Shown: in pieces, positions 24,885-32,461 of the stretch
Layout of the letters: the number at the start of each line of letters is the position of its first letter
Numbering within the stretch: the first letter of the stretch is position 1
NCBI RefSeq assembly: GCF_028737205.1
Contig: NZ_JAQZAL010000009.1
Span: 140,049 to 204,048 of the forward strand
Source: Actinomycetospora lutea
Lineage (GTDB): Bacteria > Actinomycetota > Actinomycetes > Mycobacteriales > Pseudonocardiaceae
Reading direction: 5' to 3'
DNA length: 64,000 nt
Made by a program: the position numbers and the translations under genes
The notes under the pieces: model-generated
Told to the model about the DNA's origin: nothing
The model's input: only the letters and a program-made list of their open reading frames with translations
Databases searched by the model: none

Positions 24885-26378
24885 TCAGAGGGGGACGTGG
24901 GGTCGTCCGCCGGGTCTGGGGCGCTGTGCGGGGTCGATGAACCCGGGAGGGGTGAACCAGGGCCGGCCGTCGATCATGTGGATGGTCCAGTGGCCGTGGT
25001 GGATCAGCTGGTGGTGGTAGCGGCAGAGCAGGCACATGGTGTGCACCGCGGTGGCGCCGCGGTCGAGCCAGCTCTGCACGTGGTGGGCCTGGCAGCGCCG
25101 CGGGGCCCGGTCGCAGCCGGGGAACGCGCAGCCCCCGTCACGCGTGTTGAGGGCGCGGCGGATGGCGTCGGGGGCGGTGCGCTGGGCGCGACCCACGTCG
25201 AGGGGCTCGGACCGGGAGCTCAGGATCATGGGGACGATGTCGGCGTCGCAGGCCCACCGGCGCACCGTGGCCGCGTCCACCGCCAGCCCGGAATCGAGGG
25301 TGCCGTAGCCGCCCCGCCCGGCCAGCGCCGCGCACAGCCAGCGGTGATCGATCGTGACCGTCAACAGAGCGCGGCCGGGCCGCTCGGTCCAGCCCCGTTC
25401 GGGGGCGGGGCGGCGCGGCTCGGGGATCAGCGCCAACGGCGCGTCGCCGTGGACCTCGTCCTCGGCCTCGTCCCCGTCGTGGCGGGAGGCCTCGTTGCCG
25501 ACCTCGGCCGACCCGTCGACGGCGTGATCGGGGGGCTCGTGGCTGCTCGCCTCATCGTCGTCGGTCGCGCCGTCACCTTCGCTCGGCGCGTTCGCTGCCG
25601 GCGAGCCGCCATCGCGGTCGGGCTCGTCGTGTCCTGCGCGGACGTCGGTGGCCAGACCGCGGGGGCCGCGGGCGTCCTGGACGAGGTCCTTGAACGCATC
25701 GGCGTTGCGCTTGACCATCCCGCGCTCGTCCTCGGAGCCAGCAGGCGCACTGAGGACCCCGAACACCTCGAGGACCATCTCGGCGTCCATCGGATCCCCG
25801 AGCCGCCCGGTGAACACCAGCGACCCGTCACGGCGGCGGTGCAACCGCAGCTCGTCGAAGTCGTCCTGCCCGTCGGGCGGGGCGGCGCCGTCGGGATCGT
25901 AGAGGTCGACCAGCCGCTTCGCGAGCCGGCGCAGCAGCCGCGGCGGCAGCGCCTGGGCGTGCTCGGCGAGGGTGCGCTCCACCCCGACCCACTCGTCGGG
26001 CGGGACCCGGTCGAGACGGTCCAGGTACGCCATCGTCTCCCGGATGATCTTCACGTGGGCCGGGTCGATCACCCCCGCCGCCAGCGCCTCCCCGGTGGTG
26101 GGCAGCCGCGCGGGCAGCGGCTCACCGAGAATCGAGGACCGCGCGCACAGATCCGCGGCCTCGGCCACCAGACGCTTCGCCTCGGCGGGGTCGAGGTTGT
26201 CCCGATCGGCCAGCAGCGACTCGGTGGAGCGGTAGCCGGTGGTCCCTGCCGTGCCGAGGTCGGTCAACGTCGCGATGGCTTCCAGTCGCGCGTGGTAGGC
26301 GCGACGCTGGGCGATCACGCACGCCGTAGCGCGGTCGAGAGCCTCACGCTCCACCGCCCCGACCCCGCGTTCGCTCAT
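24885..26378 (-). CDS. DUF222 / HNH endonuclease family protein (13E12-type)
   Basis: A 497-aa protein of the actinobacterial DUF222-HNH family (REP13E12-like). The N-terminal DUF222 helical region covers about residues 10-250. A long acidic, low-complexity insert (Asp/Glu/Ala/His-rich, about 270-345) follows. The HNH zinc-finger nuclease motif lies near the C-terminus: CAFPGCDRAPRRCQAHHV, then a second Cys/His pair in CLLCRYHHQLIHHG. Members are found in many copies and are suspected mobile or self-homing elements; no function is proven. ATG 26378 is used, with GTG 26399 as an alternative. A perfect 15-bp palindrome sits 46 nt upstream. Confidence 0.88.
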   Translation of the reverse strand: MSERGVGAVEREALDRATACVIAQRRAYHARLEAIATLTDLGTAGTTGYRSTESLLADRDNLDPAEAKRLVAEAADLCARSSILGEPLPARLPTTGEALAAGVIDPAHVKIIRETMAYLDRLDRVPPDEWVGVERTLAEHAQALPPRLLRRLAKRLVDLYDPDGAAPPDGQDDFDELRLHRRRDGSLVFTGRLGDPMDAEMVLEVFGVLSAPAGSEDERGMVKRNADAFKDLVQDARGPRGLATDVRAGHDEPDRDGGSPAANAPSEGDGATDDDEASSHEPPDHAVDGSAEVGNEASRHDGDEAEDEVHGDAPLALIPEPRRPAPERGWTERPGRALLTVTIDHRWLCAALAGRGGYGTLDSGLAVDAATVRRWACDADIVPMILSSRSEPLDVGRAQRTAPDAIRRALNTRDGGCAFPGCDRAPRRCQAHHVQSWLDRGATAVHTMCLLCRYHHQLIHHGHWTIHMIDGRPWFTPPGFIDPAQRPRPGGRPHVPL

Positions 26379-26667
26379 GTGTTCGAATCTAGCCGACACC
26401 CCCGACAACCCCGACCCGCGAAACTGAGACCGTCTCAGAGACCGCTCGCGGCAGGAACACGCGTGCACCCACCCTCCGGCGTCGGCCCCATGACCGTGGC
26501 GCCTGACCCGTACCTGGAGCTCGGCAGCACGTCGGCACAACGAGCTGGTCCTCGTCCCGCCTGCATGCCGACCTCGCCTCCCTGGCCGCGATGGTCAGCA
26601 CTCGCAGCACCGGCTCGCCGGCTCGCCGGCGCCGAGGTCGCCGACCCGGGCCCGTTCCGCGCGACGA
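26379..26667. other. 289-bp intergenic region without a recognised gene
   Basis: Apart from the palindrome at 26424-26438 I see no gene-like pattern. Short open frames exist on both strands but are Arg/Pro/Ser-rich and match nothing I recognise. It may contain the promoter of the HNH gene. Confidence 0.4.
26424..26438. promoter_or_regulatory. Perfect palindrome CTGAGAC-C-GTCTCAG
   Basis: A 7+1+7 inverted repeat upstream of the DUF222-HNH gene. The core TGAGAC-N-GTCTCA resembles operators of AcrR/TetR-type repressors, yet no TetR gene is adjacent. Confidence 0.45.
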
Positions 26668-27132
26668 TCAGCCCGCGGGGCGGTCGTCGACGCGCGCGAG
26701 CACGGCGTCGGCGATCTCCGCCCAGGTCTCGACCTGTGCCGCGTCGAGGCCGTCGAACACGAGCGACTGCACCGCCTCGACGTGCGCGGGTGCGGCCTGC
26801 TCGATCGCGGTGCGTCCCGCAGCGCCGAGGACGACGAGGGCGCCGCGGGCGTCGTCCGGGCAGTCCTGGCGCTCGACGAGGCCGCGTCGCTCCATGCGCG
26901 AGAGCTGGTGGGACAGGCGGCTCTTCTCCCACTGCAGGTGGTCGGCGAGCTCCTGGACGCGCAGGGGGCCGTCCCGCTCGCTCAGGGCCACGAGCACGTC
27001 GAAGTCGGCCAGCGACAGCCCCGAGTCGGCCTGGAGCCGCCGGTTGAGCTGGGCGTGCAGCCGCGCCTGCATGGCGAGGTGACCGCGCCACGCGCGCTGC
27101 TGGTGGTCGTCGAGCCACCGGGGGTCTGCCAT
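26668..27132 (-). CDS. MarR-family transcriptional regulator
   Basis: A 154-aa winged-helix regulator. The DNA-binding part is visible as LSLADFDVLVALSERDGPLR, then QELADHLQWEKSRLSHQLSR and the wing RRGLVERQDCPDDARGALVV. MarR proteins are dimeric repressors released by phenolic or oxidising ligands. It is divergent from the VOC-family gene. The 49-bp gap and the first codons of the VOC gene carry two copies of a 14-bp operator (27145 and 27176), so it likely controls both itself and the VOC gene. Confidence 0.9.
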   Translation of the reverse strand: MADPRWLDDHQQRAWRGHLAMQARLHAQLNRRLQADSGLSLADFDVLVALSERDGPLRVQELADHLQWEKSRLSHQLSRMERRGLVERQDCPDDARGALVVLGAAGRTAIEQAAPAHVEAVQSLVFDGLDAAQVETWAEIADAVLARVDDRPAG

Positions 27133-27144
27133 GACGCCATCATA

Positions 27145-27158
27145 GTTGACACATCACC
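27145..27158. promoter_or_regulatory. Putative MarR operator copy A
   Basis: GTTGACACATCACC lies just upstream of the MarR start. It matches the reverse complement of copy B (GTTGACATGTCATC) at 11 of 14 positions. Confidence 0.5.
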
Positions 27159-27175
27159 CAAGGACGAGCACAGTA

Positions 27176-27189
27176 GATGACATGTCAAC
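27176..27189. promoter_or_regulatory. Putative MarR operator copy B overlapping the VOC start codon
   Basis: GATGACATGTCAAC contains the perfect 10-bp palindrome TGACATGTCA (27178-27187), which covers the ATG at 27182. Binding here would block transcription or translation initiation of a leaderless transcript. Confidence 0.55.
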
Positions 27190-27664
27190 GATCACCGAGA
27201 CCCGCGACCGCATCCGCGACACCTACCTCAAGCCCCTCGGCGAGCGGCCGGCGTCGACGGCGCGCGGGCTGCACCACACGGCGCTGGTGTCGAGCGACGT
27301 CGAGCGGACCGTGCGCTTCTACCAGGACGTCCTCGGGTTCCCGCTCACCGAGCTGATCGAGAACCGCGACTACCCCGGGTCGTCGCACTTCTTCTTCGAC
27401 ATCGGCAACGGCAACCTCATCGCCTTCTTCGACTTCCCGGGCCTCGACGTCGGCCCGTACGCCGAGGTCCTGGGCGGGCTGCACCACCTGGCGATCAGCG
27501 TGGAGCCCGCGCGCTGGCAGGAGCTCGTCGAGCGCCTCGCGGCCGCCGGGGTCGAGCACGAGGTGCACAGCGGGGTGTCGGTGTACTTCCGCGACCCCGA
27601 CGGCGCGCGCATCGAGCTCATCGCCGACCCGCTCGGCGAGATGTACGGCCACCAGGTGCTCTGA
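27182..27664 (+). CDS. VOC-family (glyoxalase/dioxygenase fold) protein
   Basis: A 160-aa vicinal-oxygen-chelate protein with two beta-alpha-beta-beta-beta modules. Probable metal ligands are His in GLHHTALVSS (near 31), His in GLHHLAISVE (near 100) and Glu in GARIELIADP (near 147). Functions in this family include extradiol cleavage, glyoxalase and antibiotic resistance. Control by an adjacent divergent MarR suggests it handles a phenolic or electrophilic compound. The start at 27182 is fixed by the operator geometry and absence of a good upstream ribosome binding site, suggesting a leaderless mRNA. It ends 4 nt from the convergent DUF5996 gene. Confidence 0.82.
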   Translation: MSTITETRDRIRDTYLKPLGERPASTARGLHHTALVSSDVERTVRFYQDVLGFPLTELIENRDYPGSSHFFFDIGNGNLIAFFDFPGLDVGPYAEVLGGLHHLAISVEPARWQELVERLAAAGVEHEVHSGVSVYFRDPDGARIELIADPLGEMYGHQVL

Positions 27665-27668
27665 GGGC

Positions 27669-28577
27669 CTACCGCTCCAGCGCCGCCCGGTCCCAGGAGC
27701 CGCGGTCGGCGGCCGCCTCGTAGGTGTCCTGGAGGAAGTCGAGGAGGGTGCCCTCGGGGTCGGCGCTGGTGCGCACGGCCTCGTAGGGCAGCAGGAACTG
27801 CCCGCCCGCCTCGTAGTAGTACGCCTCCGACGGGCGCACCGGGTGCTGGGCGAACCCCGCCGGCTCCGGGTAGGCGTAGGCGTAGAACGCGCCCTCCTCG
27901 CCGCCGCCCGGCCAGAACCCGGCGCTGGACAGCTCGTGCGAGTAGCCCTCGACCATCACCCAGTCCCCGCAGTTGGGCGCGCCACCGGGGTGCTCCGGGG
28001 CGGTCCGGCCCGAGAAGCGGGTGACGGCCATGTCGAAGCTGCCCCAGAAGAAGTGCACCGGGCTGACCTTCCCGACGAACCGCGACCGGAAGGTCGACAG
28101 CACGCGGTCGGTGGCGACGAGCTGGCCCCAGAACCGGTGCACGGCGTCGGCGTCGTAGCTCGCGTGCTCGGTGTCCTCCTCGAACGGGATCGCGCGCACG
28201 ACCTCGACGGGCCGCGTGCGGATCGGGATGTCGAGGCCGAGGTCGTCGAGGGCGCGCCGGGTCTCCTCCCAGAACGCGGCGACGGGCTTGGGCTCGAGGG
28301 CCACCGTGCGCTCCTCGCCGCTGCTCACCCGCAGGCGCAGGCGGTGCTCGACGAAGTCGAACTCGGCGTCGAACAGGCGCCGGCCCCACGGCACGGAGGA
28401 CGTCGTGAGCCCGCGCGGCGAGACGTAGAGCGGGACCTGCCACCAGTGGTTGACCATCGGCGCCGCGGCCAGCCGGAGCTTGCCGATCACCTGGGTCCAC
28501 ATGTGCAGCGTGTCCCGCGTGTCCTCCCAGTCGGCGACGCGCAGCGAGGGCCAGGAACCGTCCGAGGTCATGGTCAT
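27669..28577 (-). CDS. DUF5996 family protein
   Basis: A 302-aa protein of the DUF5996 family. Hallmarks are the opening WPSLRVADWEDTRDTLHMWT, the segment VNHWWQVPLYVSPRGLTTS and the Tyr/Phe-rich C-terminal half (SPVHFFWGSFDMAVTRFSGR and FYAYAYPEPAGF). The family function is unknown to me. The protein is soluble, with no signal peptide or membrane segment. It overlaps the upstream peptidase stop by ATGA at 28574-28577, so the two are co-translated. ATG 28577 and ATG 28571 are both in frame; the first gives the coupling overlap. Confidence 0.82.
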   Translation of the reverse strand: MTMTSDGSWPSLRVADWEDTRDTLHMWTQVIGKLRLAAAPMVNHWWQVPLYVSPRGLTTSSVPWGRRLFDAEFDFVEHRLRLRVSSGEERTVALEPKPVAAFWEETRRALDDLGLDIPIRTRPVEVVRAIPFEEDTEHASYDADAVHRFWGQLVATDRVLSTFRSRFVGKVSPVHFFWGSFDMAVTRFSGRTAPEHPGGAPNCGDWVMVEGYSHELSSAGFWPGGGEEGAFYAYAYPEPAGFAQHPVRPSEAYYYEAGGQFLLPYEAVRTSADPEGTLLDFLQDTYEAAADRGSWDRAALER

Positions 28578-30103
28578 GAACGTACGCGGTCGGCGCCGGT
28601 CGCCTCGGCGACGAAGCGGGCGATCGCCGCCGTGAACGCGCGGCGGCTCTCGGTCCAGGCGTAGAACATGTGCCCGCCCTCGAAGTGGTGCACGGTCAGG
28701 CGCTCGGCGGTGCCCGGGTCGAGGCGCATGAGGTTGCACAGGCGGTCGGTCGCGAAGTACGGCGTCTGCAGGTCGTGGCGGCCGTGGGTGATGAACGCCC
28801 GCGTGTGCGGGTTCAGCGCCATCCCGTAGCGGAAGTCGTCGGTCGCGCCGGGGATCGGCTGCAGGTACACGCCCGCGGCGTCGTTCTTCCACGCCGAGAC
28901 CACCTCGACGTTGAGCAGCTTGTACTCGCGGTCGGTGTCGACGCCGATCTCCGAGCGCAGGATGCGGTTGACCCCCGCGGTGAAGACCGGGCCGATGCCG
29001 GTCAGCGTGGGATCGCCGCCGGCGAACACGTCGCGGTCGGGGAACGGGTCGGTGGTGGTCACCGTCGCGTCGTACCGGCCGACGACCCGGCCCTCGTCGC
29101 GCAGCAGCTCGCGGGTGAACTGGGCGACCCGCACCCGCCCCGCGACGCGGGTGACGAACGCCGGCGCCAGCCCGAGCAGGTCCGCGAGGCGCTGCATGAC
29201 GCGCTCGCGCTCCTCGACCGGCATCGAGGCACCGCGGGTGAGGAACACGGCGTACTCGCCGGTCGCGAACTCCTCGGCCGCGCGGCGGACCTCGGCGAGC
29301 GGCGTCTCCGGCGTGGACGCCCGCGAGCGCCCGTGGTGGTGCGCGGCGAGGACCATGGTGGGTAGCACGTCGACCCACGGGACGACGTCGTAGTCGCCAC
29401 CGCCGAGCGCCCCGACGGCGAGCCCCGCGAACTCCAGCGCCGGCGAGATGAGGATCGAGCCGGTGATGCCGATGCCCGCGCTCTCCTGCAGGACCCGGGT
29501 GAGCCGTCCGACCCGGTAGCCGCCGTAGCTCTCGCCCGCGAGGAACACCGGCGAGCTCCACCGGCCGTTCTCGCTGAGCCACCGCCCGATGAACTCGGCC
29601 ATGGCCGCGAGGTCGCGGTCGGTGCCGAAGTAGGCGTTCGGGTCGGCGTCCTTCGACGCCTCGCCGTCGCCGTCCTTGTCGATCATGCGGCTGAACCCCG
29701 TGCCGACCGGGTCGACGAACACGAGGTCGGTGAACGCGAGCCAGGAGTCGTCGTTGGTCACGAGCCGCGGCGGCGGGGCGGGCATCGTGCCGTCGCCGGG
29801 AACGTCGACGCGCTGCGGGCCGAGCGCGCCGACGTGCAGGTACGCCGACGACGCGCCCGGGCCGCCGTTGAACACGAAGGTCACGGGCCGCTCCTCGCCG
29901 TCGCCCACGACGTAGGCGACGGAGAAGACCTCGGCGGTGGGCTTCTCGTCCTTGCGGAGCACGAGCCACCGCGCGGTCGCCGCGTACTCGACGCCGTTCC
30001 AGGTGCCGGTGGTCGAGGCGCCCTCGGGCGGCGCATGGGTGGTGCCGGTGCTGCTCGGTGCCGCGCCGGACGGTGCGGACGTGGCGGCGTCGCCGCTGCT
30101 CAT
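28574..30103 (-). CDS. Serine carboxypeptidase-like protein (peptidase family S10)
   Basis: A 509-aa S10-family protein. The oxyanion loop FVFNGGPGASS is near residue 76, the nucleophile Ser is in AGESYGGYR (near 194), the Asp is in HGRHDLQTPY (near 430) and the His in EGGHMFYAW (near 480). S10 enzymes release C-terminal residues at acidic pH, or act as acyltransferases. The N-terminus is a Ser/Thr/Pro/Ala-rich stretch without a clear signal peptide, so its location is uncertain. An AGGAG ribosome binding site is 5 nt before ATG 30103. It is coupled to the DUF5996 gene. Confidence 0.88.
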   Translation of the reverse strand: MSSGDAATSAPSGAAPSSTGTTHAPPEGASTTGTWNGVEYAATARWLVLRKDEKPTAEVFSVAYVVGDGEERPVTFVFNGGPGASSAYLHVGALGPQRVDVPGDGTMPAPPPRLVTNDDSWLAFTDLVFVDPVGTGFSRMIDKDGDGEASKDADPNAYFGTDRDLAAMAEFIGRWLSENGRWSSPVFLAGESYGGYRVGRLTRVLQESAGIGITGSILISPALEFAGLAVGALGGGDYDVVPWVDVLPTMVLAAHHHGRSRASTPETPLAEVRRAAEEFATGEYAVFLTRGASMPVEERERVMQRLADLLGLAPAFVTRVAGRVRVAQFTRELLRDEGRVVGRYDATVTTTDPFPDRDVFAGGDPTLTGIGPVFTAGVNRILRSEIGVDTDREYKLLNVEVVSAWKNDAAGVYLQPIPGATDDFRYGMALNPHTRAFITHGRHDLQTPYFATDRLCNLMRLDPGTAERLTVHHFEGGHMFYAWTESRRAFTAAIARFVAEATGADRVRS

Positions 30104-30151
30104 GCTCACTCCTCGTGCCGGGTCCGTCGGGGTGCTCCCGGTCATCGAAGG

Positions 30152-30170
30152 CCATGCCGCCACGGCATGG
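30152..30170. terminator. Perfect hairpin between the M24 and S10 genes
   Basis: CCATGCCG-CCA-CGGCATGG forms an 8-bp perfect stem with a 3-nt loop directly after the M24 stop. There is no T-tract, so it may be a factor-assisted terminator or an operator instead. It overlaps a 20-nt motif shared with the S9 upstream region. Confidence 0.35.
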
Positions 30171-30177
30171 TCAAGAG

Positions 30178-31353
30178 CTACAGCAACCGGTCCTCCACCG
30201 GCGCGTGCGAGATCAGCTCCGGCGCGCCGTCGGTGACGATGATCTGCTCCTCGAACTTTGCGCCGACCGTCCCGCCCGGGCGGCCGGTGTAGCCCTCGAC
30301 GCTGATCACCATGCCGGGCAGCAGCTCGCCGTCGTGGTGCCCGTCGACGACGATCGCGGGGTACTCGTCCGCGGCGCCGCAGCCGTGGGCGATGAAGGGG
30401 TAGCGCAGCTGCCGGTACTCGGCGGGCAGCCGCGGACCGAGCAGCGCGCCGAGCTCGCGGAAGCTGCGCCCGGCGCGGAACTCGGGGATCGCCTCGTGCA
30501 CGAACCCGTGCGCGGCGCGGTAGACCTCGCGCATCTCGCGGGTGGGTTCCGCGTCGCCGCACACGTAGCTGCGCGAGATGTCGGTGAGGTACCCGTACGG
30601 GCCGACGAGGTCGGTGTCGAAGGCGACCATCTCGCCGTCGCCGACGACCCGGTGGGTCGCCTCCTGCATCCACGGGTTGGTGCGCGGCCCGGAGCTGAGC
30701 AGGCGGGACTCGGCGTGCAGGGCACCCTGCGACACGGTCTCCTGCGCGAGGACCGCCCACAGCTCGAGCTCGGTCATGCCGGGCTTCATGCGCTCGAGGA
30801 ACCCGCGGACCGCGAGGTCGGTGAGCCGGGCGTTCTCGCGGTGGATCGCGAGCTCGGTCGCCGACTTCACCGCGCGCGCCGACTCGATCGCGGGCACCGC
30901 GTCGACCACGCGCCGACCGAGACCGGCGAGGGCGAGGAACACGACGGTCTCGGCGCGGTCGACGCCCAGCGGCGCGTCGCCGAGCCCGCGGGAGCGCAGC
31001 TCGTCGTCCACCGCGGCCATGGCCACCGTGGCGTCGCCGGCGCTGTTCGGCCCGGAGCCGAAGAACGTGAAGGCGTGCGCGGGGCGGATGTCCCCGTGGG
31101 GCCAGCGCTCGCGCGCGACGTGCATCGCCTCGGCGGACTCCCAGAGCACCGGCGCGGACTCGGCGAACACGAGCGCCCAGCGGTACGAGCAGTGCAGGTT
31201 GGCGACGAGGAAGGGGCCGTCGCAGGTCACGTAGCGGACGTTGCCCGGGTCGAAGAGCACGGCCGCGGCGATCCCGGCGTCGGCGAGCGAGGCCCGGGCG
31301 CGCGCGAGCCGTTCGGCGCCCAGCGCGGGGACATCGACCGTGAACGCCGCCAT
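30178..31353 (-). CDS. M24-family metallohydrolase (aminopeptidase P / DddP-like)
   Basis: A 391-aa two-domain creatinase/M24 protein. The N-terminal domain includes AAVLFDPGNVRYVTCDG. The C-terminal pita-bread domain keeps the five metal ligands: two Asp in AFDTDLVGPYGYLTDISRS, His in IAHGCGAADEYP, Glu in ISVEGYTG and Glu in GAKFEEQIIV. The segment SGPRTNPWMQE and the Asp six residues after the His recall, from memory, the DMSP lyase DddP, an M24 relative. A peptidase or other C-N/C-S hydrolase is equally possible. No ribosome binding site is evident; ATG 31353 or 31362 may start it. It is divergent from a cupin gene across a strong palindrome. Confidence 0.82.
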   Translation of the reverse strand: MAAFTVDVPALGAERLARARASLADAGIAAAVLFDPGNVRYVTCDGPFLVANLHCSYRWALVFAESAPVLWESAEAMHVARERWPHGDIRPAHAFTFFGSGPNSAGDATVAMAAVDDELRSRGLGDAPLGVDRAETVVFLALAGLGRRVVDAVPAIESARAVKSATELAIHRENARLTDLAVRGFLERMKPGMTELELWAVLAQETVSQGALHAESRLLSSGPRTNPWMQEATHRVVGDGEMVAFDTDLVGPYGYLTDISRSYVCGDAEPTREMREVYRAAHGFVHEAIPEFRAGRSFRELGALLGPRLPAEYRQLRYPFIAHGCGAADEYPAIVVDGHHDGELLPGMVISVEGYTGRPGGTVGAKFEEQIIVTDGAPELISHAPVEDRLL

Positions 31354-31410
31354 GCCGCGCATCGTGCGGCCGCCGACCCGTCACGTCCATCGACGGCGCG
31401 GACACACCAC

Positions 31411-31429
31411 CGTGTACGCCGGGTACACG
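31411..31429. promoter_or_regulatory. Perfect inverted repeat CGTGTAC-N5-GTACACG
   Basis: A 7+5+7 inverted repeat in the 175-bp divergent region between the M24 and cupin genes. It is a strong operator candidate; no regulator gene is immediately adjacent. Confidence 0.5.
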
Positions 31430-31528
31430 ATCAGCCCTCGGGGTCCCGTCCTGGCCGTGGCGACCGGTGGAGGCGGACCGGACGCCGAGGGGTAGAGACG
31501 GCGAGGACGGACGCCGCACGCTGGGCCC

Positions 31529-31948
31529 ATGAGCGAGACGAGCATCGAGCGCGCCGGCGAGGGCGGCTTCCCGTACCTCCTGCACGAGGGCGAGGCGCCC
31601 GTGCAGGCGCAGTGGTACTTCCGCACGCAGACGCGGCTGCCGGTCGCCGTGCACCGCTGGGTGTTCCCGCCCGGCGCGACCGAGGGCAACCACGCCCACG
31701 GCCCCGATCACCCGCTGGACGAGCTCTACCTGCTCGTCACGGGCCGGGCGACGATGACGCTCGGCGCGGAACGCGTCGAGATGGTGGCCGGCGACGCGCT
31801 GCTCGCCCCCGCGGGCGTCGAGCACGGCGTGCGCAACGACGGCCCGGAGCCCGCGGAGTTCGTCGTCGTGTGGGGCGAGCCCGGCGAGGGGTTCGACTGG
31901 AGCCCGTACGGCACGGGCCGCGCCGCGGAGGCCGCCGCGGAATCCTGA
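31529..31948 (+). CDS. Cupin-domain protein
   Basis: A 139-aa single-domain cupin. Motif 1 is visible around VFPPGATEGNHAHGPDHPLD with an ELYLLVTGRA continuation, and motif 2 around LLAPAGVEHGVRNDGP. The His-X-His and Glu residues fit a metal site. Function is unassigned; small cupins act as isomerases, dioxygenases or sensors. It is divergent from the M24 gene and shares a palindrome with it, so the two may be co-regulated. It is convergent with the second cupin gene, 14 nt apart. Confidence 0.82.
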   Translation: MSETSIERAGEGGFPYLLHEGEAPVQAQWYFRTQTRLPVAVHRWVFPPGATEGNHAHGPDHPLDELYLLVTGRATMTLGAERVEMVAGDALLAPAGVEHGVRNDGPEPAEFVVVWGEPGEGFDWSPYGTGRAAEAAAES

Positions 31949-31962
31949 TCGCCGCACAGCAC

Positions 31963-32433
31963 TCACCTCGTCACGGGCACCGGACCCAGCAGCTCGATGC
32001 CGTGCCGTGCGGCGACCTCGAGGACGTCCTCCATGCGCGGCTCGCCGTCGGCGGTGAGGGCGTGCGCCGCGCGCGTGAAGGCCTCCATCGGCCCGGCCGG
32101 GGCGTGGACGCCGAACGCGACCGCGTCGACGTCGGCCTCGTTGCGGATGGTGTGCGGCGTCCACCCGGCGAGCGGGACCACGTCACCGAGCCCGGCGACG
32201 ACGCGCTCGACGGGGTCGTCACCCACGTAGAAGGTGAGCTCGCCCGAGATCACCGAGTAGACCTCGCTCGGCTCGTGGCGGTGCATCACCGGCGGGCCGC
32301 CGCCCGGTGGCATGCGGAGCTGCACGGCGAACAGCGCGCCGCCGGTCTGCTCGCCGCTCGCGAGGATGACGACCTCGTCGGTCCCCAGCCGCAGGCACTC
32401 GCAGGTGGCAATATCGACAGGTAGCTTGTCCAT
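31963..32433 (-). CDS. Cupin-domain protein under MarR control
   Basis: A 156-aa cupin of the quercetinase-like, single-domain type. Motif 1 is in PPVMHRHEPSEVYSVISGEL (His, His and Glu ligands) and motif 2 in VVPLAGWTPHTIRNEAD. A C-terminal helical segment follows. The catalytic role is unknown. ATG 32433 is 28 nt from the divergent MarR gene start. One copy of a repeated operator (32416-32430) lies inside its first codons, so it is very likely the regulator's main target. Confidence 0.83.
   Translation of the reverse strand: MDKLPVDIATCECLRLGTDEVVILASGEQTGGALFAVQLRMPPGGGPPVMHRHEPSEVYSVISGELTFYVGDDPVERVVAGLGDVVPLAGWTPHTIRNEADVDAVAFGVHAPAGPMEAFTRAAHALTADGEPRMEDVLEVAARHGIELLGPVPVTR
32416..32430. 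promoter_or_regulatory. Putative MarR operator copy 1
   Basis: GACAGGTAGCTTGTC is an imperfect inverted repeat within codons 2-6 of the cupin gene. A second copy with two changes lies 29 bp away. Confidence 0.5.
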
Positions 32434-32444
32434 ATACCGAGTCA

Positions 32445-32459
32445 GACAGGAGACTTGTC
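32445..32459. promoter_or_regulatory. Putative MarR operator copy 2
   Basis: GACAGGAGACTTGTC lies 2 nt before the MarR start codon (32462). The spacing from copy 1 (29 bp, about three helical turns) would allow two dimers to bind on the same face. Confidence 0.5.
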
Positions 32460-32461
32460 GA

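Noticed and set aside
24885..26378. DUF222-HNH gene as part of an insertion sequence
   Set aside because: No terminal inverted repeats, target-site duplication or transposase flank it. It was kept as a chromosomal gene of a suspected mobile family.
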